Of a DNA stretch of 64,000 nucleotides, positions 33,466 through 41,156 are shown piece after piece; positions within the stretch are counted from its first letter, which is position 1; each line of letters starts with the position of its first letter. The stretch lies in contig NZ_JAHXZM010000004.1 in assembly GCF_019429535.1 (NCBI RefSeq), positions 124,001 to 188,000 on the forward strand. The letters run 5' to 3'. Position numbers and translations under genes: made by a program. The stretch is from Sphingomonas citricola. Its GTDB lineage: Bacteria; Pseudomonadota; Alphaproteobacteria; Sphingomonadales; Sphingomonadaceae. The notes below the pieces were generated by a model. It did not search any database. It was not told the DNA's origin and was given only the letters and a program-made list of their open reading frames with translations.

Positions 33466-33864
33466 ATGGCCTATGCCTCTGCGCTGCTGCGCGACCCGGC
33501 CCGCACCTACCGCGAGATCGATCTGGCGGGGCGCACCGCGGTCGCGGATGGCCCGGCGCTGGTACAGCTCCTCTACGAGGAGCTGATCGCGGCGCTGCGT
33601 ACCTCGGCCTGGGCGGCCGAGAACGGCCGCTACGCGGTCAAGAGCGAGCGCGTGACGCGCGCCACCGCGATCCTGTTCGCGCTGGAGGCCAATCTCGATT
33701 TCGAGCGCGGCGGCGAGGTCTCGGTCGTCCTCGCCCGCCTCTACGCCGGCGCACGCCGCCGCGTGGTGGAGGCGAGCATCGGCCATTCGGGCGCGCCGTT
33801 CCGCCACGTCGCCGACGAACTGGACGAGATCGCACAAGCGTGGAAGCAGGCCCGCGCAGCGTAG
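33466..33864 (+). CDS. fliS: Flagellin export chaperone FliS
   Basis: FliS binds the C-terminal tail of flagellin before export. The 132-residue protein contains ADGPALVQLLYEELIAALRT and RVTRATAILFALEANLDFER, matching the FliS helical bundle. It lies 36 bp after fliD, presumably in the same sigma-28 transcript. Confidence 0.88.
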   Translation: MAYASALLRDPARTYREIDLAGRTAVADGPALVQLLYEELIAALRTSAWAAENGRYAVKSERVTRATAILFALEANLDFERGGEVSVVLARLYAGARRRVVEASIGHSGAPFRHVADELDEIAQAWKQARAA

Positions 33865-33935
33865 CGGCGGCTGAACGTGTCGAGTTTCCCGCGACCATTG
33901 TCGGGATCGCGCTGGTCGGTCATGATCGTCCGCGC

Positions 33936-34364
33936 ATGCGTAACAGACAAACGAGCCGCCGGTTCGAACGTCTTCTCGGCTCCGCGCTCGCGCTGCACCT
34001 GCTGAGCGCATGCAGCGTGCCTCCGCGCGCCTGCGCCATCCCGCCGGCCGGTTTCAATCCCAGCACGAGCGCGTTTATTCTTCGCAACTTTAGAGGAGTA
34101 GAGCTCCCGATGGTCGATGCGATCACCATCCGCCGGGACGGAGGGCTCGCGTTCAATGACGCGCCAGCCTCGATCGAGCAGATCAGCGATTATGTCCGGA
34201 TGGACGCGCAAATGACTCCGCAGCCGTTCGTCACAATTGACTTCGATAAAGGTACCGACTGCGCGACGATCAACCTCGTCCGGGACACGGTCGCGCGAAA
34301 TTTCGGCTGTACGGCAGAAGGTCACTGCCTGCAGGGGCCCCGGCCCGAATGGGCGACGCGCTAG
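33936..34364 (+). CDS. Putative lipoprotein with ExbD/TolR-like periplasmic fold
   Basis: The 142-residue product begins MRNRQTSRRFERLLGSALAL and has a lipobox LLSAC near residue 23, so it is a probable lipoprotein. The mature part contains VDAITIRRDGGLAFNDAPAS and MTPQPFVTIDFDKGTDCATI, which follows the beta-alpha pattern of ExbD/TolR periplasmic domains (V-I--DG---N, then P-V-I--D). Four more cysteines could form disulfides. I chose the ATG at 33936 because it gives a proper signal sequence. It follows fliS but has no obvious flagellar role; the function is unknown. Confidence 0.55.
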   Translation: MRNRQTSRRFERLLGSALALHLLSACSVPPRACAIPPAGFNPSTSAFILRNFRGVELPMVDAITIRRDGGLAFNDAPASIEQISDYVRMDAQMTPQPFVTIDFDKGTDCATINLVRDTVARNFGCTAEGHCLQGPRPEWATR

Positions 34365-34374
34365 GCCCGGCCGC

Positions 34375-35355
34375 TTACCCCGCCCCGGTCCCGCGCCCGA
34401 TCCATCGGTGGCGGACGAAGAACAGCGTCGTGCCGACCGCGATCGTGATGCACAATCCAACGATCGCGTCGAACGCCCAGGGTTCGTGCGCGAACCACAA
34501 GCCGTCGACGTTCATCCCGTACAGCCCGGTGATGAAGGTGAGCGGCAGGAACACCATCGCCGCGATCGCGATCACCAGGCTGCGCGAATCGAGTTGTTCG
34601 GCGCGCAGGTCGGTCAGCGCTTCGTGGACCACGCTAGCGCGCTCGCGGATCGCCTCGACCTCCTCGGCCATGCGCGCGGCGCGGTCGGCGGCGGCGGATA
34701 GGTGCGCGCGGTCGTCGTCGCCGAGCCAGTCGCCCGGCAGCGTCGCGAGCCGTTCGAGTGCGATCCGCTGCGGGTTGAGGAAGCGGCGGTAGTTGATTGC
34801 CTCCGAGCGGACGCGCGTCACGCCGCGGCGCAGTTCGAAGATGCGCTTCACGTCGAGCTTCTGCTCGCAATCGTCGAGCCAGTCGCCGAGGTCGGCGACG
34901 ACGGGATCGAGATCGGCGGTGATCTCGGTCGCAAAGGCGGTCAGCAGGTCGCCCGGATCGCGGACCGCACCCGACTTGACTTCGTCGACCACCGCGTCGA
35001 GCGCGACGAGCTTCTTGCGCGTCACCGACACGAGCCGCCCCTTCGCTGCCCAGATGCGGACCGACGCGAGCATGTCGCTAGATTCGATCTCCTCGTCGGT
35101 GCGACCGCGCAGGTTGAGGAACGCCCCTTCGCCCGATCCGGCACCCATCTTCTCGCAGCGCGGGCGGGTTTCGTTGGCGGTCAGCGCGTCGACCGTGAAG
35201 GGTTCGAGCCTGGCGCACTCGCGCAGCCACGTCTGCGCGTGTTCGGCGGTGGTCGCGAGATGGACCCAGACGAACGGCGCACCGCAGCCGAGCGCGTCGC
35301 CGATTTCGACTGGTTCGGCATGGCCGTCGGTGATGCGATAGGCGAAGCCGGTCAC
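34375..35355 (-). CDS. CorA/ZntB-family divalent cation transporter
   Basis: This is a predicted inner-membrane metal transporter. The 326-residue protein has a large cytoplasmic N-terminal funnel domain (PFVWVHLATTAEHAQTWL; MLASVRIWAAKGRLVSVTRK). Two C-terminal membrane helices flank the signature YGMNVDG near residue 285 (FLPLTFITGLYGMNVDG). The local sequence fits ZntB-type members better than classic CorA, but the metal cannot be read from sequence. It overlaps the upstream CysG-like gene by 4 bp and is last in the argH-lysA operon. Confidence 0.8.
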   Translation of the reverse strand: MTGFAYRITDGHAEPVEIGDALGCGAPFVWVHLATTAEHAQTWLRECARLEPFTVDALTANETRPRCEKMGAGSGEGAFLNLRGRTDEEIESSDMLASVRIWAAKGRLVSVTRKKLVALDAVVDEVKSGAVRDPGDLLTAFATEITADLDPVVADLGDWLDDCEQKLDVKRIFELRRGVTRVRSEAINYRRFLNPQRIALERLATLPGDWLGDDDRAHLSAAADRAARMAEEVEAIRERASVVHEALTDLRAEQLDSRSLVIAIAAMVFLPLTFITGLYGMNVDGLWFAHEPWAFDAIVGLCITIAVGTTLFFVRHRWIGRGTGAG

Positions 35356-36122
35356 GCCGCACTCTCCATCGGCGCCACGTCGACCGTGAGACCCTCGACA
35401 CTCGCGGTCGGTGCCGCATCGATCCGCTCGCGCACCGCGTCGGCACGCGCGCGGTCGAGCACCGCGAGCGGTACGCCCACGCGATGGGTGACGCGGTCGG
35501 CCTGCGCGAGCCAGCGTGCCTCGCGCAGGGAAAGGTCGTCGGGATCGAACGAGCGTAGGCGGATGTGCTCGACGCGCGGGGGCGCGCCGGCGGCGATCCG
35601 TTCCATCACGTCCGTGCCGTCATGATCGCCGAGCGGATCGAGCGCACCGCCCGCCGCGAGAGCGGCGCCGATCGCGCGGCGGCGCTGCGCCGTCTCGGGA
35701 AAACGCGCGCGCAGCGCATCGCGTGCCGCGTGGAGCGCGTCTGCCAACCGCCCGAGGCCGGCGGGCAGGATCGCCTCCAGCCGCTGGCGCACCGCGGCGG
35801 CGAGCCCCGCGGATACCCCGCCGGTGCCGACCGCGATCAGCATCGGCGCGCGGTCGACGATCGCGGGCAGCGTGAAGTCGCAGAGTTCGGGACGGTCGAC
35901 GACGTTGACGAGCAGCCCCCGCGCCTTCAGCCGATGCGCCGCGGGCTCGTCGTCGGCGACGACCGCGAGCCGCGCCTCACCCGCCCGATCCTCGCCGACA
36001 ATCGTCGCGCCGGCGCGCTCCAGCAGGCGGCGCTTGGCATCGGCGGCCTCACCCTCGCCCACCAGCACCACCGCATGCGCCGACAGCCGCACGAAGATCG
36101 GCAGCGCGGGCCAGTCGCTCAC
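35352..36122 (-). CDS. Precorrin-2 dehydrogenase / sirohydrochlorin ferrochelatase-like protein (CysG N-terminal type)
   Basis: The 256-residue protein resembles the N-terminal half of CysG (Met8p-like), which oxidises precorrin-2 with NAD and inserts iron to give siroheme. The start LPIFVRLSAHAVVLVGEGEA followed by ADAKRRLLERAGATIV is the nucleotide-binding region. It continues with LVNVVDRPELCDFTLPAIVD and GTGGVSAGLAAAVRQRLEAI. The C-terminal third (from about residue 170) departs from the family. The methyltransferase half of CysG is absent. It lies 4 bp after lysA. Confidence 0.78.
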   Translation of the reverse strand: MSDWPALPIFVRLSAHAVVLVGEGEAADAKRRLLERAGATIVGEDRAGEARLAVVADDEPAAHRLKARGLLVNVVDRPELCDFTLPAIVDRAPMLIAVGTGGVSAGLAAAVRQRLEAILPAGLGRLADALHAARDALRARFPETAQRRRAIGAALAAGGALDPLGDHDGTDVMERIAAGAPPRVEHIRLRSFDPDDLSLREARWLAQADRVTHRVGVPLAVLDRARADAVRERIDAAPTASVEGLTVDVAPMESAA

Positions 36123-36126
36123 CGGC

Positions 36127-37383
36127 TCACAACCATTCGGGCACGCGCTCGGCCGCGAGGATCGTCTCGGCGGCGATGCGGTCGGCGACCACGGCGTAGC
36201 GATCGCCGTCGACCAGCACCTCGGGCACGAGTGCGCGGCTGTTGTAGGTCGACGCCATCGTCGCGCCGTATGCGCCCGCGCTGTGGAAGACGGCGAGGTC
36301 GCCGCTCGCCACGCGGTCGATCTCGCGTGCCATCGCGAACGTGTCGCCCGTCTCGCATACCGGACCCGCGATGTTGCCGGTCATCCGCTCGCCCGAGGGC
36401 CGGACCGCGGCGAAATCGTGCCACGCGTCGTAGAGCGCGGGACGCGCGAGGTCGTTCATCGCGGCGTCGACGATGACGTACGGATTGACGACCCCGGGCT
36501 TGACCCAGATCACGCGCGTGAGCAGCACGCCCGCATTCGCCGCGATGACGCGGCCGGGCTCGAACATCAATTCCACGTCCCAGCCGCGCGTGACGCGCTC
36601 CACCATCGCGCCGTAATCGGCGGGGGGCGTCGGGCGGTCGTCGGTCTTGTAGGCGACGCCCAGGCCCCCGCCGAGGTCGACGCGCGTGATGCGGTGGCCG
36701 CTGCTGCGCAGCTCATCGACCAGCGCCTTGACGCGGTTGTACGCGGCTTCGAGTGGGGCGAGGTCGAACAACTGGCTACCGATGTGGATCGCGACCCCTT
36801 GCAGGTCGAGGCCCGGCAGCGCGGACAGGCGCGCGAACATCGCCGCGGCCTGATCGATCGGCACCCCGAACTTGTTCTCCTTGCGCCCGGTCGAGATCTT
36901 GGCGTGGGTGCCGGCATCGACGTCCGGATTGACGCGCAGCACCGCGCGCGCGGTCAGCCCGCGCTCCGCGGCCAGCGCCGCGAGCACGACGCCTTCCTCC
37001 TCCAGCTCGATGTTGAACTGCCCAATCCCGGCGTCGAGCCCGCGGATCAGCTCGGCCGGGGTCTTGCCGACGCCCGAGAAGACGATGTCGGCGGCGGGCA
37101 TACCGGCCGCCAGAGCGCGCGCCATCTCGCCGCCCGAGACGACGTCGGCACCGTAGCCTTCGGCCGCGAGCAGGCGGAGCACCGCGATGTTGGGATTGGC
37201 CTTGATCGCGTAGGCGAGGTGCTTGCGCTCCACGCCCGATAGCGCGTCGCGAAAGGTTCGCGCGTGATCGCGAAAGGCGGCGGCGGAGTAGACGTAGACG
37301 GGGGTCCCAACCTCGTCCGCGATGCGCGACAGAGGCACGCCCTCGCACCACAAGGCGTCGTCCTGATAATGGAAATGGGTCAT
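36127..37383 (-). CDS. lysA: Diaminopimelate decarboxylase LysA
   Basis: LysA makes lysine from meso-diaminopimelate, a PLP-dependent decarboxylation. From the ATG at 37383 the product is 418 residues. The PLP-lysine region is HLAYAIKANPNIAVLRLLAA, and GADVVSGGEMARALAAG follows. The PLP phosphate-binding Gly-rich loop is DLGGGLGVAYKTDD; the active-site cysteine block is GPVCETGDTFA. The longer open frame upstream overlaps the lipoprotein and argH genes and was rejected. It overlaps the lptM-like gene by 4 bp, the usual arrangement upstream of lysA. Confidence 0.94.
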   Translation of the reverse strand: MTHFHYQDDALWCEGVPLSRIADEVGTPVYVYSAAAFRDHARTFRDALSGVERKHLAYAIKANPNIAVLRLLAAEGYGADVVSGGEMARALAAGMPAADIVFSGVGKTPAELIRGLDAGIGQFNIELEEEGVVLAALAAERGLTARAVLRVNPDVDAGTHAKISTGRKENKFGVPIDQAAAMFARLSALPGLDLQGVAIHIGSQLFDLAPLEAAYNRVKALVDELRSSGHRITRVDLGGGLGVAYKTDDRPTPPADYGAMVERVTRGWDVELMFEPGRVIAANAGVLLTRVIWVKPGVVNPYVIVDAAMNDLARPALYDAWHDFAAVRPSGERMTGNIAGPVCETGDTFAMAREIDRVASGDLAVFHSAGAYGATMASTYNSRALVPEVLVDGDRYAVVADRIAAETILAAERVPEWL

Positions 37384-37631
37384 TGCGGGGGCAGGTCGAA
37401 CTCGTCGGGCTTGCGGGGCTTGGACTGGGTCAGCAGCTCGTTGCTGCGCGTCGGGCGTGCCTGCACCGAGGGGGCGAGCAGTTTGGCGACGCCCGGCCTC
37501 TCGGCCGCACCGCGCGGCGCGACGGGCAGGGCGGCGCCCGGCGCCGGTTTCAAATCCTGCGTCGACCCGCACGCGGCGAGTAGCAACGTGGCGGGGAGCA
37601 GCGTGGCGGTGAGCAGCAGCGGACGCGTCAT
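37380..37631 (-). CDS. Small LptM/LppL-like lipoprotein upstream of lysA
   Basis: An 83-residue lipoprotein with signal region [20 protein letters not shown] and a lipobox cysteine near residue 21. The mature part is Pro/Ala-rich and ends [13 protein letters not shown]. Small lipoproteins directly before lysA or dapF are widely conserved, and the E. coli member LptM helps mature the LptD translocon. The assignment here rests on size, lipobox and position. It overlaps argH and lysA by 4 bp each. Confidence 0.65.
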   Translation of the reverse strand: MTRPLLLTATLLPATLLLAACGSTQDLKPAPGAALPVAPRGAAERPGVAKLLAPSVQARPTRSNELLTQSKPRKPDEFDLPPQ

Positions 37632-39013
37632 GCCTTTTCTCCCCGCGCCGCGCGGATCGCTGCGCGCACATTGTCGGGCGCGGTGCCGCCGAAGCTCGTC
37701 CGGCTGGCGACCGAGGCATCGACCGACAGCACGTCGAACACGCGCGCGTCGATCCGCGCGTCGATCGCCTGCAGATCGGCGAGCGGTACGCGGTCGAGCG
37801 TGACGCCCAGCGTTTCCGCACGCGCGACCGCGCGGCCGGTGATGTGGTGCGCCTCGCGGAACGGCACGTCACCCTCGCGCACCAGCCAGTCGGCGAGGTC
37901 GGTCGCGGTCGCGAAGCCGCTTTCGGCTACCCTACGCATCCGATCGGTACGGAAGGTGACGCTCTCGACCATCCCCGTCATCGCGGCCAGGCACAGGCCG
38001 AGCAGGTCGTGCGCCTCGAACACCGGCGGCTTGTCGTCCTGCATATCCTTGGAATAGGCGAGCGGCAGCCCCTTCATCGTCACCATCAGACTGACGAGGC
38101 AGCCGGTGATCCGTCCGGCGTGGCCGCGCACCAGCTCGGCAGCATCGGGGTTACGCTTCTGCGGCATGATCGAGCTGCCGGTCGACCATTGGTCGGAGAG
38201 GCTGATGAAGCCGAACGGCTGCGACGCCCACAGCACGAACTCTTCGGCGAGCCGCGACAGGTGGAGCGCGCACTGGCTCGCCGCCATCAGATAATCGAGC
38301 GCGAAGTCGCGGTCGCTGACCGCGTCGAGCGAGTTGCGCGTCGGCGCATCGAAGCCGAGCGCCGCGGCGGTGGCGTGGCGATCGACCGGGAAACCGGTGC
38401 CCGCGAGCGCGGCGGAGCCGAGCGGGCACAGATTGGCGCGCGCGCGATTGTCGGCAAAGCGGCTCGCGTCGCGCGCGATCATCTCGTGATACGCCATCAA
38501 ATGGTGGCCGAGCGTCACCGGCTGCGCGGATTGCAGGTGGGTGAAGCCGGGCATGACGCTGTCGGCGTGCTCCTCCGCGCGCGCGAGCAGCGCGGCGTCG
38601 AGTGCGCGGAGCGCGGCCAGCACCTGATCGGTCGCGTCGCGGACCCAGAGCTTGAAATCAGTCGCGACCTGATCGTTGCGGCTGCGCGCGGTGTGGAGCC
38701 GGCCGGCGACCGGCCCGATCGCGTCGGCGAGCCGCGCCTCGGTCGCCATGTGGATATCCTCGAGCGCGAGATCGACCGGCACGCCGTCCGCCGCGTAACC
38801 GTCCGCGACCCGCGCCAACCCTGCGTCGATCGCCGCCGCATCCTCTGCCGAGACGATGCCCTGCTGCCCCAGCATCGCGACGTGCGCGCGGCTGCCTGCG
38901 ATATCCTGCCGCCACATCCGCTTGTCGAAGGGGATGGAGGCATTTATCTCGCGCATCACGGCCGCCGGTCCTTCGGCGAACCGCCCGCCCCACATCTGAT
39001 TGGAACCGTTCAT
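37628..39013 (-). CDS. argH: Argininosuccinate lyase ArgH
   Basis: ArgH cleaves argininosuccinate to arginine and fumarate in the last step of arginine synthesis. The product is 461 residues from the ATG at 39013 ([15 protein letters not shown]). It has the family signature [20 protein letters not shown], and further motifs [15 protein letters not shown] and [13 protein letters not shown]. The start codon overlaps that of the divergent tlpA-like gene within CATG (39011-39014). It is the first gene of a five-gene overlapped operon. Confidence 0.95.
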   Translation of the reverse strand: MNGSNQMWGGRFAEGPAAVMREINASIPFDKRMWRQDIAGSRAHVAMLGQQGIVSAEDAAAIDAGLARVADGYAADGVPVDLALEDIHMATEARLADAIGPVAGRLHTARSRNDQVATDFKLWVRDATDQVLAALRALDAALLARAEEHADSVMPGFTHLQSAQPVTLGHHLMAYHEMIARDASRFADNRARANLCPLGSAALAGTGFPVDRHATAAALGFDAPTRNSLDAVSDRDFALDYLMAASQCALHLSRLAEEFVLWASQPFGFISLSDQWSTGSSIMPQKRNPDAAELVRGHAGRITGCLVSLMVTMKGLPLAYSKDMQDDKPPVFEAHDLLGLCLAAMTGMVESVTFRTDRMRRVAESGFATATDLADWLVREGDVPFREAHHITGRAVARAETLGVTLDRVPLADLQAIDARIDARVFDVLSVDASVASRTSFGGTAPDNVRAAIRAARGEKA

Positions 39014-39629
39014 GTCAGCGCGCTCGGCGATCGTACTTCTCCTCGGGATCGCGACGACGATCGCGGGTTGCGATAAGCCCGCATCGGGTAACGGGCAAGC
39101 CGCAGCGGGCGACGCGAACGCGGCGGCCTCCACTGCCACTGCCCCCGCCGCTACCGCGGACGAGGCGCCGGCAGCGGCCGGCACCGCGCCCAAGGCCGGC
39201 ACCGTCGATCGCAGTCACAAGGGCGAGGCCGCGCCCGCGGTCGCCTTCACAAATGCCGCGGGCAAGCCGCTGACGGTAAAGGCGTTCGGCGGCAAGCCGA
39301 CGCTGGTCAATCTGTGGGCGACGTGGTGCGCGCCGTGCGTGAAGGAGATGCCGACACTCGATGCCGCGGCAAAGGCAGCGAACGGGCGCGTCCGTTTCGT
39401 CGCGATCAGCCAGGACATGGACCCGAAAAAGGCGCGCAGCTTCTTCGCCGAACGGCGGCTGTCGACGATTCAACCGATGTACGATCCGCAGCTCGGCTTC
39501 AGTCTGGCGCTGAACGCGAACCTGCCGACGACGATCCTCTACGACAAGCGCGGGCGCGAACTGTGGCGCGTCACCGGCGAGCGCGACTGGTCGAGCGCGG
39601 AATCGCGCGCGCTGCTCAGCGAGGCGTAA
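39012..39629 (+). CDS. Thioredoxin-like lipoprotein (TlpA/ResA family)
   Basis: A predicted membrane-anchored thiol-disulfide protein facing the periplasm. The 205-residue product has a signal with lipobox IAGC (Cys20) and an Ala/Thr-rich linker of about 45 residues. The thioredoxin fold has the active site [13 protein letters not shown] (Cys106, Cys109). The cis-Pro region appears as [15 protein letters not shown]. The ATG at 39012 is preferred over a TTG at 39000. The start overlaps that of argH on the other strand. Confidence 0.85.
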   Translation: MSARSAIVLLLGIATTIAGCDKPASGNGQAAAGDANAAASTATAPAATADEAPAAAGTAPKAGTVDRSHKGEAAPAVAFTNAAGKPLTVKAFGGKPTLVNLWATWCAPCVKEMPTLDAAAKAANGRVRFVAISQDMDPKKARSFFAERRLSTIQPMYDPQLGFSLALNANLPTTILYDKRGRELWRVTGERDWSSAESRALLSEA

Positions 39630-39632
39630 CTG

Positions 39633-40052
39633 CTAGCGGCGATCGTCGCGCTCGTCCGCGCGGTCGTAGCCGCGGTCCCCGCTCTGGCGGTCGTCCACCG
39701 GTGCTCGCTCGCGATCGCGCAGCGATGCACCCGCCCCCTGCAACGCCGCGCCGACATCGTCGACCGCACGGTCGCCGTGGCGGCGGATCTGGTCGGCGAG
39801 GTCGTCCGCCGCGCGCGTGGTCTGGTTGGCCGCTTCGTCGACCACGTGCGCACCGACGCGGTCGGCCTGACCGCGGATCGCATCGCCGAGATTGTCGAGG
39901 CTGCTCGACACGTTCGCCGCAGCGTCGTTGACGTCGTCGGACACCGCAGCGCCGATACGGTCGGCTTGGCGGTCCGCCTGACGATCGATCTGTTCCTGGC
40001 AACCGGCGAGCGCGACCGAAGCGATCGCGGCGAGGATGGCGGGCTTGAGCAT
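39633..40052 (-). CDS. Hypothetical lipoprotein with long amphipathic repeats
   Basis: A 139-residue protein with the lipobox ASVALAGC near residue 18. The mature region is helical and rich in Asp, Arg, Ala and Gln (QIDRQADRQADRIGAAVSDD, then VVDEAANQTTRAADDLADQI), resembling apolipoprotein/YtxH-like amphipathic helices. It ends in a charged tail RGYDRADERDDRR. It converges with the tlpA-like gene with only 3 bp between stops. The function is unknown; an envelope-stress or surface role is speculation. Confidence 0.6.
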   Translation of the reverse strand: MLKPAILAAIASVALAGCQEQIDRQADRQADRIGAAVSDDVNDAAANVSSSLDNLGDAIRGQADRVGAHVVDEAANQTTRAADDLADQIRRHGDRAVDDVGAALQGAGASLRDRERAPVDDRQSGDRGYDRADERDDRR

Positions 40053-40240
40053 GGCGATGAACTCCTTCGTGCCGGCTCAATCGATGACGCGGCGAAGGGT
40101 TTCCCGCCGCAGCGGATCGCCCGCAGCGGCGCCCCGTCGTCGATACGGCCGCGGGTGTCGGCCGACGTCAGGCGCCGACGGACGCAACGGGCGATGCTCT
40201 TTTCCTGCCCGAGGACGTTCTCAGGACTTTGTCGGTCCCC

Positions 40241-40957
40241 TCACGCCCCGCGCAGCTTGAGTGGGTTGCGGCCGAGTTCGCGGGCCGACCGCGGCGGATC
40301 GTTGAGCGTGATCCTTTTGCCCGTCCACACCAGATCACCCGCCTTGCGCGCGGCCTGGAGCATGCGGTTGACGTGGACGGGGGTGAGCCCGAGCGCGTCG
40401 GACAGCGTTTCCTGCGTCAGCGGGACGTCGAAACCCTGCGCGCGGACCAGCCCGGCGAGTTCGAGCCGATCGTAGAGTTCGAGCAGGAGATCGAGGATGC
40501 GCTCCTGCGCGTTCATGCGCCCGAGGCGGGTCACCTGCGCGAGCAGATAGACCTCGTCGCACGCGCGGCTGGCGGCATAAGCGAGGTCGAGCGCCGCGGA
40601 CGCGCCGCGCGGGGGCGCCGCGCAGACCGACAGCGGCGTCAGCGCGAGGATGGTCGAGGTCGCGATCGGATCGGGCAGTTCGCTGGTGCCGATCACGTCG
40701 CCGGGAACCAACAGGCTGACGATCTGGCGACGCCCGTCGACCAGCAGGCGAACGCGCGCGGCCCAGCCGTCGAGCAGCAGCAGCGCCGTCTCGACCGGGC
40801 GCCCCTCCGACAGCAATTCCTGGCGCGCGCGCATCGGATAGGCATCGGCGATCGCGGCATCGAGCAGGCGCATCGCCGGCGCGTCGAGCGCGGCGAGGCG
40901 CGACAGGCGCGCGATGATCGGGGGCGTCTCGGCGGCGGCGATCCGGGCGTTGATCAT
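40241..40957 (-). CDS. Crp/Fnr-family transcriptional regulator
   Basis: A predicted effector-binding transcription factor. From the ATG at 40957 (AGGGAG about 8 nt upstream) it is 238 residues; the longer frame to 41047 lacks a better ribosome site. An N-terminal cupin-like domain reads LLLDGWAARVRLLVDGRRQI, followed by VSLLVPGDVIG. The C-terminal winged helix is FDVPLTQETLSDALGLTPVH, then VNRMLQAARKAGDLVW. No Fnr iron-sulfur cysteine cluster is visible. The gap 40053-40240 holds no clear feature. Confidence 0.85.
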   Translation of the reverse strand: MINARIAAAETPPIIARLSRLAALDAPAMRLLDAAIADAYPMRARQELLSEGRPVETALLLLDGWAARVRLLVDGRRQIVSLLVPGDVIGTSELPDPIATSTILALTPLSVCAAPPRGASAALDLAYAASRACDEVYLLAQVTRLGRMNAQERILDLLLELYDRLELAGLVRAQGFDVPLTQETLSDALGLTPVHVNRMLQAARKAGDLVWTGKRITLNDPPRSARELGRNPLKLRGA

Positions 40958-41156
40958 TCGCAAACTCCCTGCCCGCCCAGCGCGCAAACGGTCCAAGTCA
41001 ATGCTGCATCCGCGGACGGCATGGTCAGGCGTGGCGTCGCACGGCACTTATCAGGCAGCGATGCTTCACCATAACCGGTCACGCGGCGATGCGGAACCCC
41101 CGCCGCAACCAGACGGGCCCCGGCGGGCCATGCCTGCGACGAACCGTCGGGACCGC

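Noticed and set aside
36127..37872. Extended 581-codon lysA
   Set aside because: The extra N-terminus crosses the lptM-like gene and the argH end; the conserved LysA region starts at 37383.
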